Of a stretch of DNA of 64,000 nt, positions 23,954 through 32,803 are shown one piece after another. This DNA is from Listeria grayi DSM 20601 (GTDB taxonomy: Bacteria; Bacillota; Bacilli; Lactobacillales; Listeriaceae), in assembly GCF_000148995.1 (NCBI RefSeq), contig NZ_GL538353.1, forward strand, positions 620,001-684,000, in the 5' to 3' direction. The position numbers were made by a program, and so were the translations under genes. The notes beneath the pieces are model-generated. The model was not told where the DNA came from. It saw nothing but the letters and a program-made list of their open reading frames with translations, and searched no databases. Numbering within the stretch: position 1 is the stretch's first letter; each line of letters starts with the position of its first letter.

Positions 23954-26531
23954 AATCTTTTTTATCGTTGTCTTTCTTGTCCTTTTTGTCTTTGTTGGCG
24001 TCTTTATTCTTATCGTTATCTTTGTCTTTGTCTTTATCCTTATCTTTGTTGTTGTCAGCAGGATCGTTATTGGTTTCCTCTTTCGGGATTGCTACACTGG
24101 TGCTAGCGGAACCACTCGTCTGCCCATCTTTTTTAGCGACGACGCTTATGCTCACAGTGGAGCCTGCTTTCCCGCCGCTGACTTCGATCGCAGTGGAGCT
24201 GACAGTCGATGCGGAGCCATTTACAGTAACGACGTAAGAAGAAGCACCGGAGACACCGTTCCAAGAGACGCGAATGATTTTACGGCTCTGGTCATACTTA
24301 GCAGATAAATTGCTAGGGGCATCTAGTTTATCTTTTTCCGTATCTTCTTTTTTGTCTTTATCCTTGTCTTGGTCGTCTTCTTTTTTATCCTTATCCTTAT
24401 CATCTTTCTTATCGGCATCTTTATCTTTTTTCGGAGCCGAAGCTGTTTTAGCAGGTAAATGACCGGATAAGAATAGTTCGTAGCTGACTTGATCACTAGG
24501 AGTGCCAGATGCTGCTCGAACGACCGGATCGCTGCCTTTGATCACTGGGATGCGGACGACATTGCTTGGCATTTGGAAATCACTTGTTTGTCTATTTGCG
24601 GAAACATGTCCCATCAATGCGCTGAACATTCGTTGAGAGATTCGCTGCTCATCTGGAGACAGGTATTTTGCCTCGCTCTTCTTATCATTGTTGTAGCCGG
24701 TCCAAACAGCAATACTGTAATTGGTAGAATAGCCAGCAAACCAAGCATCACGGGCAGCGCCGCTTGGATAATAGTGTTTTGCTGCTTGTTCAGCAGAGAA
24801 GTTCGTTGTACCAGTTTTACCTGCAACCGGTACACCAGGTACAGCGGCTGTAGTACCAGTTCCGACTTTCAGTACATCTTTGAGAACATCCGTTACCATA
24901 TAAGCAGTGGATTCTTTCATCGCACGCGACGATTTTGGTTCCATGTCGATACTTGTTTTTCCATCTGAAAGCACGATTTTTTCAACAGCATGCGGCTTGG
25001 TATAATTTCCATCGTTGCCGAATGCTGCATAGGCGCCTGCTAATTGTAGCGGACTTGCTTCATTTGCACCGATCGCAAAAGATTCGACGTAATCTTTCAG
25101 CGGATAATCCATACCAAGTTTGCTTGCAAATGATTGGGAGTTTTCCAGCCCAACAGCTTGGAGTGTCTTCAAAGCAGGAATGTTTCGCGACTGGTAAAGT
25201 GCAGCGCGAAGGGACATTTTTCCTTTAAAGCCAAAGTCGAAGTCATTGATCGGAACGCCGTTGGAATACGTATATTTGGAATCATCCAGCACGTGAGCGG
25301 TAGACCAATTCAAATATTCAAAGGCAGGACCGTAATCAGCAATAGGTTTCATGGTAGAACCGACCGAACGTTTTAGTTGCGTCGCATAATTATAACCACG
25401 CTGTACTTTTTGATTACGAGCACCGCCGATCGCATAGATACGACCATTTTTCGTATCCGTCATTACGATACCGGCTTGCATATCTTTATCGCTGTAATTA
25501 ACGATTTCATTGGTGTTCATCATTTTTTCAGTATATTTTTGAGCATCTTGATCAAGGGAAGTATGGATCGTTAGGCCATCTCGGTAAACATCGTATTTTT
25601 TCGGGATCTCATTCAGCACTTGTGTCACATAGGCATCATATTTGTAAGTCTTATCATTACGTTTGGCAAGTGATACCAGTCCTTTTTTGATCGGTGTTGC
25701 GATCGCCTTATCCATGTCTTCTTTACTGATTTTGTTATGTTTATACATATTGTGCAGTACCGTGTTGCGGCGTTCTTTTGCAGCTTTGGGATGTTCATAG
25801 GGGTTATAGCTGTTCGGGCTTTGCGGCATTCCACCGATAAGCGCCGTTTCTGGAAGTGTCAGTTTGTCGAGTTTCTTCCCATAATAATGTTCCGCTGCTG
25901 TCTGCATGCCGTGAACACGGTCAGACATGTAAACTTTATTGACGTAGATCTCTAAAATATCGTTTTTGCTGTATTTTTCTTCAAGTTGCAGGGCAAGCCA
26001 AGCTTCTTGCGATTTACGAGCAAGCGTTTTGTTGGTGTAGTCTAAGTAGGACATCTTGATGATCTGCTGAGAAAGGGTACTTGCGCCTTCCGCACCGAAA
26101 CCATCTTTGATATTGGCTACGACTGCTCCGCCAAAACGGATCGGATCGATTCCGTCATGTTGATAGAAGCGGCTGTCCTCGGTGGAGAGGATCGCATCTT
26201 TTAATTTCTGCGGAATTGCTTTGTATTCAATATATTCGCGCTGTTCGGTCCCCACTTCAGCAAAGACCTTGCCATCTTTATCCAATATCTTGGAGGAAAG
26301 CGGGTCGCGCAGTTTCGAGTCTACTAATTTTGGTGCTTCTTTTGCATAATGGTAAAACACAGCAGCTCCGACTGTAATACCAGAGAAAGCACAGAATAAA
26401 GCGGCAAAGAAAATAATTTTAAATATCAATAGCGGGATATTCCGCTTTTTAGATTGCGCTTTTTTAGCTGTTGCTGGTTGTTTTTTAGTTGTTTTGCGGT
26501 ACTGAGATCTTGTCTGTGGTTTGTCTGCCAT
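23952..26531 (-). CDS. ponA: Class A penicillin-binding protein 1 (bifunctional transglycosylase/transpeptidase)
   Basis: An 859-residue bitopic cell wall synthase. A basic N-terminus and one membrane segment (about 31-60) precede the GT51 glycosyltransferase (E118-D-S-R-F-Y-Q-H-D-G, GASTLSQQ 149-156) and the transpeptidase (S392-T-M-K395, S448-R-N450, K572-T-G). The C-terminus carries a K/D/E low-complexity linker, one fibronectin type III-like domain (about 740-815) and a second highly charged K/D/N tail. It polymerises and cross-links peptidoglycan. The recU gene lies 30 bases upstream, the classic recU-ponA operon of Bacillus. ATG 26531 follows AAAAGGAGGGAG. Confidence 0.95.
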   Translation of the reverse strand: MADKPQTRSQYRKTTKKQPATAKKAQSKKRNIPLLIFKIIFFAALFCAFSGITVGAAVFYHYAKEAPKLVDSKLRDPLSSKILDKDGKVFAEVGTEQREYIEYKAIPQKLKDAILSTEDSRFYQHDGIDPIRFGGAVVANIKDGFGAEGASTLSQQIIKMSYLDYTNKTLARKSQEAWLALQLEEKYSKNDILEIYVNKVYMSDRVHGMQTAAEHYYGKKLDKLTLPETALIGGMPQSPNSYNPYEHPKAAKERRNTVLHNMYKHNKISKEDMDKAIATPIKKGLVSLAKRNDKTYKYDAYVTQVLNEIPKKYDVYRDGLTIHTSLDQDAQKYTEKMMNTNEIVNYSDKDMQAGIVMTDTKNGRIYAIGGARNQKVQRGYNYATQLKRSVGSTMKPIADYGPAFEYLNWSTAHVLDDSKYTYSNGVPINDFDFGFKGKMSLRAALYQSRNIPALKTLQAVGLENSQSFASKLGMDYPLKDYVESFAIGANEASPLQLAGAYAAFGNDGNYTKPHAVEKIVLSDGKTSIDMEPKSSRAMKESTAYMVTDVLKDVLKVGTGTTAAVPGVPVAGKTGTTNFSAEQAAKHYYPSGAARDAWFAGYSTNYSIAVWTGYNNDKKSEAKYLSPDEQRISQRMFSALMGHVSANRQTSDFQMPSNVVRIPVIKGSDPVVRAASGTPSDQVSYELFLSGHLPAKTASAPKKDKDADKKDDKDKDKKEDDQDKDKDKKEDTEKDKLDAPSNLSAKYDQSRKIIRVSWNGVSGASSYVVTVNGSASTVSSTAIEVSGGKAGSTVSISVVAKKDGQTSGSASTSVAIPKEETNNDPADNNKDKDKDKDKDNDKNKDANKDKKDKKDNDKKD

Positions 26532-26561
26532 TAAAAATCTCCCTCCTTTTAAAAGACTTGA

Positions 26562-27161
26562 TCAAAAGTAAATTTTATCGATAATCGTCAAAAAATCAAG
26601 TCGTGGATTTAGACCATAAGGAATCAGGTCTGCCTTTTCACGTATTTCCGCAAGCGTGATCGACTTTCTTCCGCCGCTCAGCATACGTTCCCAGAATGGG
26701 TAAAAAGATTGAAAAGGTATAAAATAACATTCTTGTAGCGTCCGAAAAGAAATAATAACAAACACGATCGCGTCTTGTTTTAACACATGTTGCATATGCG
26801 TGATCTGATGTTCGTGCATATTCTGCAATGGGAAAGAAGTCGTGCTAGTCGTTTCTTTCGCTTCAAAGTCTAAATATCTTCCTTTATAAACACCGTTATA
26901 GTCCGTAGTAGAAGGCTGCTTAAAATAAGCTTCTTTAATCTTGGCGTTGCTTCGTTTGGGATAATCAACACCTACGATTTGGATAGGCGTCGGTTTCTTG
27001 TGGATCACTGCCTTTTCTGCCTCGAGGTAATAGAGATTCGTATCGTTAAGATCATCTTCCAAAGACATTCCGCGGCGACCGTAATCAATAACTCCTTTTT
27101 GTTTTTTCGAGACCTGTTTGTGGATCTCCTTTTTTTTACCATTCGGATAGCCAATCGCCAA
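26562..27161 (-). CDS. recU: Holliday junction resolvase RecU
   Basis: A 199-residue endonuclease-fold protein that cleaves Holliday junctions in recombination and chromosome segregation. Characteristic segments are [17 protein letters not shown]-like [16 protein letters not shown], and the catalytic core [18 protein letters not shown]. The start is TTG at 27161, 7 bases after GAGGTG on the minus strand. It is the first gene of the recU-ponA operon. A -10-like TATAAT (27217 to 27212 on the minus strand) lies upstream without a good -35. Confidence 0.94.
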   Translation of the reverse strand: MAIGYPNGKKKEIHKQVSKKQKGVIDYGRRGMSLEDDLNDTNLYYLEAEKAVIHKKPTPIQIVGVDYPKRSNAKIKEAYFKQPSTTDYNGVYKGRYLDFEAKETTSTTSFPLQNMHEHQITHMQHVLKQDAIVFVIISFRTLQECYFIPFQSFYPFWERMLSGGRKSITLAEIREKADLIPYGLNPRLDFLTIIDKIYF

Positions 27162-27431
27162 TTTTTTTCACCTCAATCATTCAAAAACATTCTATTCGTG
27201 GACTATCCCTTATTATAACAAATAAAAATTATTTTAGTAGTCATTGAGGTGGATTTTGTAAAACAAGAACACACTTTCGCCTTGGGGGAGCAGGACTTTT
27301 CAGGATTTTAAAGATTTATTTAAATTTTTTCAAAAAAAGTAAAGGAAAACAGCAATAGGGTCGAAATGATGTTTTTCTGCCCGCAGGTATGCTATATTGA
27401 ACATAGAATCTGACAAAGGATGTTACGGAAA

Positions 27432-27800
27432 ATGAAAGAATTAAAAGAAAAAACAGAAGCGCTCTTGGAGCAAAATGAAAAAAATTGGCAGCTTTATCTG
27501 GAAAACCGTGATTCCCAGCAACCTTTCGATTTTTATGAAGATATGAAACCATTTGTCGATGAAGCGAAACGTCGCTGTGATGCGTTTTTGCTGGTGGCTT
27601 TGCCTTGGGTGATTTCGGAACGTCCGCTTTACTTGGGCGAGCTGCAGCTGAATCAAGCTGCGGAGAATATTCAAATGACCGCCGTCAACGCATTTAATGG
27701 TAAATCTTTTTACAAGCATTTCGTTGATCATTATGAATCAAGCAAATATACATTATCAAAAATCCTTTTGCTGTTGGAACGAAAAGAGGACACGCTGTGA
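27432..27800 (+). CDS. yppE: YppE-like DUF1798 protein
   Basis: A 122-residue, mostly helical protein (LKEKTEALLEQNEKNWQLYL..., YHFVDHYESSKYTLSKILLLL-type helices). Length, helical content and the place next to recU and ypsA fit DUF1798 (B. subtilis YppE), which has a four-helix structure and no known activity. ATG 27432 follows AAAGGATGTTACGGAA; an in-frame ATG 12 bases earlier has no ribosome site. A probable extended -10, TGCTATATT, lies at 27390-27398. It overlaps ypsA by 4 bases. Confidence 0.78.
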   Translation: MKELKEKTEALLEQNEKNWQLYLENRDSQQPFDFYEDMKPFVDEAKRRCDAFLLVALPWVISERPLYLGELQLNQAAENIQMTAVNAFNGKSFYKHFVDHYESSKYTLSKILLLLERKEDTL

Positions 27801-28345
27801 AAAGTGTTTTTGTTACCGGTTATAAAAATTTTGAGCTGGGAATCTTCAAAAAAGATGCCCCCGAAGCGACCTACATAAAGGAAGCGATCCGCAGAGAACT
27901 GGTCGCCATGATCGAAGACGGATTGGAATGGGTCATTATTTCTGGACAGCTGGGAATCGAGCTTTGGGCAGGAGAAGTCGTGGCCGAATGCAAATGGAAA
28001 GGTTATGATGTCAAATTAGCAGTCCTCGAACCTTTTTTAGAGCAGCAAAGTAAATGGAATGAGCAAAATCAGCTCTGGTATGCGGAAGTATTAGCAGACG
28101 CTGACTATCAGGCTGCGATCACGAATCGTCCCTATGAGAATCCGCGCCAATTCCAGCTACGTGATCAATTTATCATCGACAACACGGATGGCGTGCTGAT
28201 GGTCTATGATGCAGAGCGGGAAGGAAGCCCGAAGTTTTTCTACGATCGAGTGCGGCAGGTACAGGAAAGGGAAGCATATCTCCTTCGTGTGATCGATTTT
28301 TATGCGCTCCAAGAAGTAGTAGAAGACATGAACAGTGATTTTTAA
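27797..28345 (+). CDS. ypsA: YpsA-family SLOG-domain protein (DUF1273)
   Basis: A 182-residue Rossmannoid SLOG-superfamily protein. Characteristic segments are VTGYKNFELG at the N-terminus, WVIISGQLGIELWAGEV (a phosphate-binding-like loop) and the C-terminal NTDGVLMVYDAEREGSPKFFYD. The SLOG fold binds nucleotides or nucleotide-like ligands. In B. subtilis and S. aureus YpsA is linked genetically with GpsB and division (established knowledge); here gpsB is the next gene, as expected. The GTG start overlaps the yppE stop (GTGA). Confidence 0.9.
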   Translation: MKSVFVTGYKNFELGIFKKDAPEATYIKEAIRRELVAMIEDGLEWVIISGQLGIELWAGEVVAECKWKGYDVKLAVLEPFLEQQSKWNEQNQLWYAEVLADADYQAAITNRPYENPRQFQLRDQFIIDNTDGVLMVYDAEREGSPKFFYDRVRQVQEREAYLLRVIDFYALQEVVEDMNSDF

Positions 28346-28458
28346 CAGGAAAGATTTTGCTTTTTTGCGGAATAAGATTGACAAAAGCCGTGATATTTGG
28401 AAGAATAGGTATAAGAATGATAAATATTATGTTAGCACATAAATAGAGGTGAAGTATA

Positions 28459-28794
28459 ATGGCTTCTGAACAGTTTGAATATAATTTAACAGCCAAAGAA
28501 ATTTTAGAAAAAGAATTTAAAACCGGACTTCGCGGATATAATCCGGAAGATGTGGACGAATTTTTAGATTTAGTGATCAAAGATTATGGAAGTTTTACGC
28601 AAGAAATAGAAACACTACGAGAAGAAAACATCCGCTTGGTGCAAGCCTTAGACGAAACGCCTAAACGCTCTGCAAGTTCGCAAGTAGACTCGGCACCTGT
28701 TCAGCCTGTCGGAACAACGAATTTCGACATTTTGAAACGGTTGTCCAACTTAGAAAAGCATGTTTTCGGCAACAAATTGAATGACAATTATTAA
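28459..28794 (+). CDS. gpsB: Cell division protein GpsB
   Basis: A 111-residue DivIVA-related coiled-coil adaptor. The N-terminal DivIVA-like lipid/partner-binding domain has [20 protein letters not shown] and [10 protein letters not shown], followed by a coiled coil (about 45-65), a linker and a C-terminal helical trimerisation region ([16 protein letters not shown]). It links PBP1 with the division and elongation machinery. ATG 28459 follows AGAGGTGAAGTATA. A TTGACA at 28378-28383 lies upstream but no ideal -10 is paired with it. RNase P RNA follows at once. Confidence 0.95.
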   Translation: MASEQFEYNLTAKEILEKEFKTGLRGYNPEDVDEFLDLVIKDYGSFTQEIETLREENIRLVQALDETPKRSASSQVDSAPVQPVGTTNFDILKRLSNLEKHVFGNKLNDNY

Positions 28795-28799
28795 ATAAA

Positions 28800-29189
28800 A
28801 AATGAAATAACGTTCGGATAATCGCTGCTTGATCGCAGAGGAAAGTCCATGCTCGCACAGTGCTGAGATGCCTGTAGTGATCGTGCTTGGTGAAACAATA
28901 AGCCAAGGCAGAGCCACCAAACTCTGACGGCAGGTAAACCATCTAAGTCGTAAGATATGATGTAGTAGCCTTGAAAGTGCCACAGTGACGAAGTTCTGAT
29001 AGAAATGTCAGAAGTGGAACGCGGTAAACCCCACGAGCGAGAAACTCAAACTATGGTAGGGGCACTTTTCCCGAGGAAATTGAACAAGGGAAGAGGTGCG
29101 AATTAATTCGCGCAGATAGATGATTATCGATTTACTGTTATCCTGTACGCAGTAATGAACAGAACATGGCTTATAGAACGTTATTTTCA
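28800..29189 (+). ncRNA. rnpB: RNase P RNA, Bacillus-type (class B)
   Basis: The conserved core is visible: AACGTTCGGATAATCGCTGC at the 5' side, GAGGAAAGTCCATGCTCGCA, GAAAGTGCCACAGTGACGAA, TGGAACGCGGTAAACCCC and near the 3' end AACATGGCTTATAGAACGTT, whose GAACGTTATTT pairs with the 5' AAATAACGTTC to close P1. The arrangement is that of type B RNase P RNA, which cleaves 5' leaders from tRNA precursors. The location between gpsB and the RlmL-like gene is conserved. End points are estimated from P1 and may be off by a few bases. Confidence 0.95.
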
Positions 29190-29280
29190 GGATGAATTTA
29201 AATGAAACAGCGGAACGGCACAAGTCTGTCCCGCTGCAAGATAGAAAAACGGCGTTGTTTCGCCATTTTTCAAAAATTGG

Positions 29281-29311
29281 AGCTGTTTCAGGAGTGAAAC
29301 AGCTTTTTTTG
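29281..29311 (+). terminator. Terminator downstream of rnpB
   Basis: A perfect 10-bp stem, AGCTGTTTCA (29281-29290) with TGAAACAGCT (29295-29304), GGAG loop, and seven T residues. Two weaker hairpins (about 29208-29236 and 29250-29264) lie between rnpB and this terminator. Confidence 0.85.
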
Positions 29312-29343
29312 ATAATGAAAAAAAGATAAGGGAATGAACTGAC

Positions 29344-30492
29344 ATGGACAAATTTCAATTAGTCGCTACCGCGGCTTCAGGTTTAGAAGCTATCGTCGGC
29401 AAAGAAGTACGCCGCTTGGGTTATGAGGCAAAAGTAGATAATGGTAAGGTATATTTTGAAGGAGATAAGTTGGCGATCGCACGGACGAATTTGTGGCTGC
29501 GTGTGGCTGACCGTGTCAAGATCGTCGTGGGTAGATTCAACGCGACGACTTTTGATGAGCTGTTTGAAAAAACAAAGGCATTACCGTGGGAAAACTTTTT
29601 ACCATTGGATGCTAATTTTCCTGTAGCCGGAAAATCGGTAAAATCAACCTTATATAGTGTGCCCGATTGTCAGGCGATCGTGAAAAAAGCAGTAGTTAAT
29701 CGCTTGTCCGATAAATATCGCCGTTCTGGTAGACTGATGGAAACAGGCGCACTTTTCAAACTGGAAGTAGCTTTGTTAAAAGATGAAGTTACGATCACAT
29801 TAGATACGAGCGGAGCAGGCTTACATAAACGTGGCTATCGTACTGCCCAAGGTGCGGCGCCGCTGAAAGAAACCATGGCAGCAGCACTTGTATTATTAAC
29901 AAACTGGCATCCCGACCGCCCGTTTTATGATCCGGTCTGCGGTTCTGGTACGATTCCGATCGAAGCGGCATTGATCGGTCAAAACATCGCCCCTGGATTC
30001 AACCGGACTTTTGCTTCGGAAAAGTGGGATTGGATGCCTGCCTCGATATGGGAAAAAGCACGGAGTGAGGCAGAGGAATTGGCGAATTATGATCAGCCGC
30101 TCCATATCGCAGCTTCTGACATCGATCACCGCTTGGTAGAGATCGCGAAGCAAAATGCGATCGAAGCTGGCCTTGGAGATTTGATCCATTTCAAACAGAT
30201 GCAACTGAAAGATTTCCATACAGAAGACGAATACGGCGTTATGGTAGCCAACCCGCCTTACGGGGAACGGTTGGAAGATGAAGAAGCAGTCCGTGAGCTT
30301 TATGAAGAAATGGGACAGATCTTTGCAACGATCCCGACTTGGTCCTTCTATGTCTTGACGTCGCTGGAAACATTTGAAGAAGCGTTCGGTAAGAAAGCGA
30401 CTAAAAAACGAAAATTATATAACGGATACCTGCGTACGGACCTTTATCAATATTGGGGCCCGCGTCCGAAAAGAATGGAAACGGAGGAATAA
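29344..30492 (+). CDS. ypsC: THUMP-domain rRNA methyltransferase, RlmL/YpsC family
   Basis: A 382-residue methyltransferase. The N-terminal THUMP/ferredoxin-like RNA-binding part (LVATAASGLEAIVGKEVRRL) is followed by a Rossmann SAM-binding domain with YDPVCGSGTIPIEAALIG and the N6/N2 methylase motif NPPYGERL. The family methylates guanine N2 in 23S rRNA (RlmL, G2445 in E. coli); the target here is inferred. ATG 29344 follows AAGGGAATGAACTGAC. The carboxypeptidase gene begins 3 bases after its stop. Confidence 0.9.
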   Translation: MDKFQLVATAASGLEAIVGKEVRRLGYEAKVDNGKVYFEGDKLAIARTNLWLRVADRVKIVVGRFNATTFDELFEKTKALPWENFLPLDANFPVAGKSVKSTLYSVPDCQAIVKKAVVNRLSDKYRRSGRLMETGALFKLEVALLKDEVTITLDTSGAGLHKRGYRTAQGAAPLKETMAAALVLLTNWHPDRPFYDPVCGSGTIPIEAALIGQNIAPGFNRTFASEKWDWMPASIWEKARSEAEELANYDQPLHIAASDIDHRLVEIAKQNAIEAGLGDLIHFKQMQLKDFHTEDEYGVMVANPPYGERLEDEEAVRELYEEMGQIFATIPTWSFYVLTSLETFEEAFGKKATKKRKLYNGYLRTDLYQYWGPRPKRMETEE

Positions 30493-30494
30493 TC

Positions 30495-32009
30495 ATGTCA
30501 GAAGAAACAGCAGAGTTACAAGCAGAGTTTTTAGCCTACATTCGTAAAATCGAAGCCGTCAGCGAAGCATTGGAATTAGTATTTTGGGATCTGCGAACCA
30601 AAGCCCCAGCTAAAGGCATGCAGCAGCGTTCCGAAGTAGTCAGCGTCCTTTCCAGCGAGATTTTTGACATGAAAACGTCTACCGAAATGGCCGCATTTAT
30701 TGCCGAGTTAGCGCCAGTAAAAGAGCAACTGGATGAAGTTACGCGCAAGACATTAGAAGTTTCTCAAAAAGAATATGAATGGAATAAAAAAATCCCGGCG
30801 AAAGAATATGCCGCTTATACCAAATTGGTCGCGCAAGGCGAAACCGCATGGGCGGAAGCACGCGAAGCAAAAGATTTTGGCATACTGGAGCCTTATTTGA
30901 CTGAGATCATCGCAATGAAACGCCGCTTTGTAGCATATTGGGGATATGAAGCAGATAAGTATGATACGCTACTGGATCAATATGAACCAGGAATGACAGT
31001 TGCCTTGCTGGATGATGTTTTTGCCAAATTGCGCAAAGGGATCACAGCTTTGCGCGAAAAGATCGCGGCTAGTGATTCGGAACCAAACCGCGATATCTTG
31101 AAAGTCAGTATTTCCAAAGAAAAACAAAAAGCATTCAGTATTTCTATTTTAGAAAAAATGGGCTTTGATTTTGAAGCAGGAAGACTAGACGATACGATCC
31201 ACCCGTTTGCGATCGGAATGAACCCCGGCGATGTCCGAATCACCACCCGCTATGACGAAGCTAATTTCAAAATGGCTGTCTTTGGAATCATCCATGAAGG
31301 CGGACATGCAATCTATGAGCAGAACTTTGCACCGAGATTAGTAGGAACAAACCTAGCGAGCGGTGCTTCCATGGGTATCCACGAATCACAATCGCTGTTT
31401 TACGAGATCATCGTCGGTTCTAGTTTGGCATTTTGGAAAAGTAATTATCCGGCGCTTCAGCAAGTTGCAGATTCGCACCTGGATAATGTCAGCTTGGAAG
31501 ATTTTTACCGAGCTGTGAATTTGACGGAAAGTTCGCTGATCCGGATCGAAGCAGATATTCTAACTTATCCACTGCACATCATGATTCGCTATGAGTTGGA
31601 AAAAGCATTGATCAATGAAGAACTGGAAGTGAAAGATCTGCCGCAAGTATGGGCTGACAAATATGAAGCCTATTTAGGTATTAGACCGGAAAATGATACA
31701 GAAGGCGTTCTGCAAGATATCCACTGGTCGGGAGGCGATTTCGGTTATTTCCCTTCTTACGCACTTGGTTTAATGTATGCAGCGCAAATGTATCATCAGT
31801 TGCAGAAAGAGATCCCGAATGTGGAAAAAGTGATCGCAAGTGATGATTATTCGCCAATCAAAAATTGGCTTACCGAGCATGTCCATCAGTACGGCAAGCT
31901 CAAAGAACCATTGGAGATTTTACAAGATACAACTGGAGAATCCCTGAACCCGAATTATTTATTAGACCTACTGGAAAAAAGATATCAGTTCGTTTATCAA
32001 TTAGATTGA
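30495..32009 (+). CDS. ypwA: M32 family metallocarboxypeptidase
   Basis: A 504-residue largely helical zinc carboxypeptidase (Taq/YpwA type). The metal site is HEGGH at residues 267-271 with the downstream GIHESQSLFYE and the IRIEADILTYPLHI segment typical of M32. It removes C-terminal residues from peptides; the physiological role is unclear. The open frame begins earlier (30453), but ATG 30495 follows ACGGAGGAATAATC and gives the family length. The xpt promoter starts inside its last codons. Confidence 0.93.
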   Translation: MSEETAELQAEFLAYIRKIEAVSEALELVFWDLRTKAPAKGMQQRSEVVSVLSSEIFDMKTSTEMAAFIAELAPVKEQLDEVTRKTLEVSQKEYEWNKKIPAKEYAAYTKLVAQGETAWAEAREAKDFGILEPYLTEIIAMKRRFVAYWGYEADKYDTLLDQYEPGMTVALLDDVFAKLRKGITALREKIAASDSEPNRDILKVSISKEKQKAFSISILEKMGFDFEAGRLDDTIHPFAIGMNPGDVRITTRYDEANFKMAVFGIIHEGGHAIYEQNFAPRLVGTNLASGASMGIHESQSLFYEIIVGSSLAFWKSNYPALQQVADSHLDNVSLEDFYRAVNLTESSLIRIEADILTYPLHIMIRYELEKALINEELEVKDLPQVWADKYEAYLGIRPENDTEGVLQDIHWSGGDFGYFPSYALGLMYAAQMYHQLQKEIPNVEKVIASDDYSPIKNWLTEHVHQYGKLKEPLEILQDTTGESLNPNYLLDLLEKRYQFVYQLD

Positions 32010-32034
32010 CCAGCAAGCAGCAAAGCTGTATAAT
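32006..32034 (+). promoter_or_regulatory. Promoter of the xpt-pbuX riboswitch operon
   Basis: TTGACC (32006-32011), 17 bases, TATAAT (32029-32034). The -35 overlaps the stop codon of the upstream carboxypeptidase gene. The expected start is near 32041, just before the aptamer. Confidence 0.8.
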
Positions 32035-32055
32035 TGGTTTTTATTACGTATCGAA

Positions 32056-32126
32056 CACTTATATAATTGCCATAATAGGGATGGCGCGTTTCTACCCGGT
32101 TACCGTAAATGACTGGACTATAAGTG
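32056..32126 (+). promoter_or_regulatory. Guanine-type purine riboswitch aptamer
   Basis: The three-way junction is clear: P1 strands CACTTATA and TATAAGTG, P2 ATTGCCAT...ATGGCG, the J2/3 core GTTTCTACC, P3 CCGGTTACC...GACTGG and the J3/1 GGACTATAAG. The nucleotide equivalent to position 74 is C, which predicts guanine/xanthine-family recognition rather than adenine. It sits in front of xpt-pbuX, and binding would favour the terminator downstream. Confidence 0.94.
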
Positions 32127-32165
32127 AGATAGAAGTTGACGGTAGGCGTATATCCTATTGTCTTG

Positions 32166-32196
32166 GCTTGTTCTCACTAGAGAACAAGCTTTTTTT
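32166..32196 (+). terminator. Riboswitch-controlled terminator before xpt
   Basis: CTTGTTCTC (32167-32175) pairs with GAGAACAAG (32180-32188), followed by CTTTTTTT. It forms the expression platform of the guanine riboswitch. Confidence 0.88.
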
Positions 32197-32215
32197 ATTT
32201 ATTGAGGGAGAGTGA

Positions 32216-32800
<585 letters not shown>

Positions 32801-32803
32801 GCC

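Noticed and set aside
23960..24430. Repeat-rich DNA with recurring CTTTATC/CTTTGTC units
   Set aside because: It looks like an array at first, but the units are the codons of the K/D-rich ponA tail on the minus strand; there are no spacers of constant length as in CRISPR.
24489..24968. Plus-strand 159-codon frame opposite ponA
   Set aside because: It is fully antisense to a well-conserved transpeptidase domain, has no ribosome site and shows cysteine/serine-rich shadow composition.
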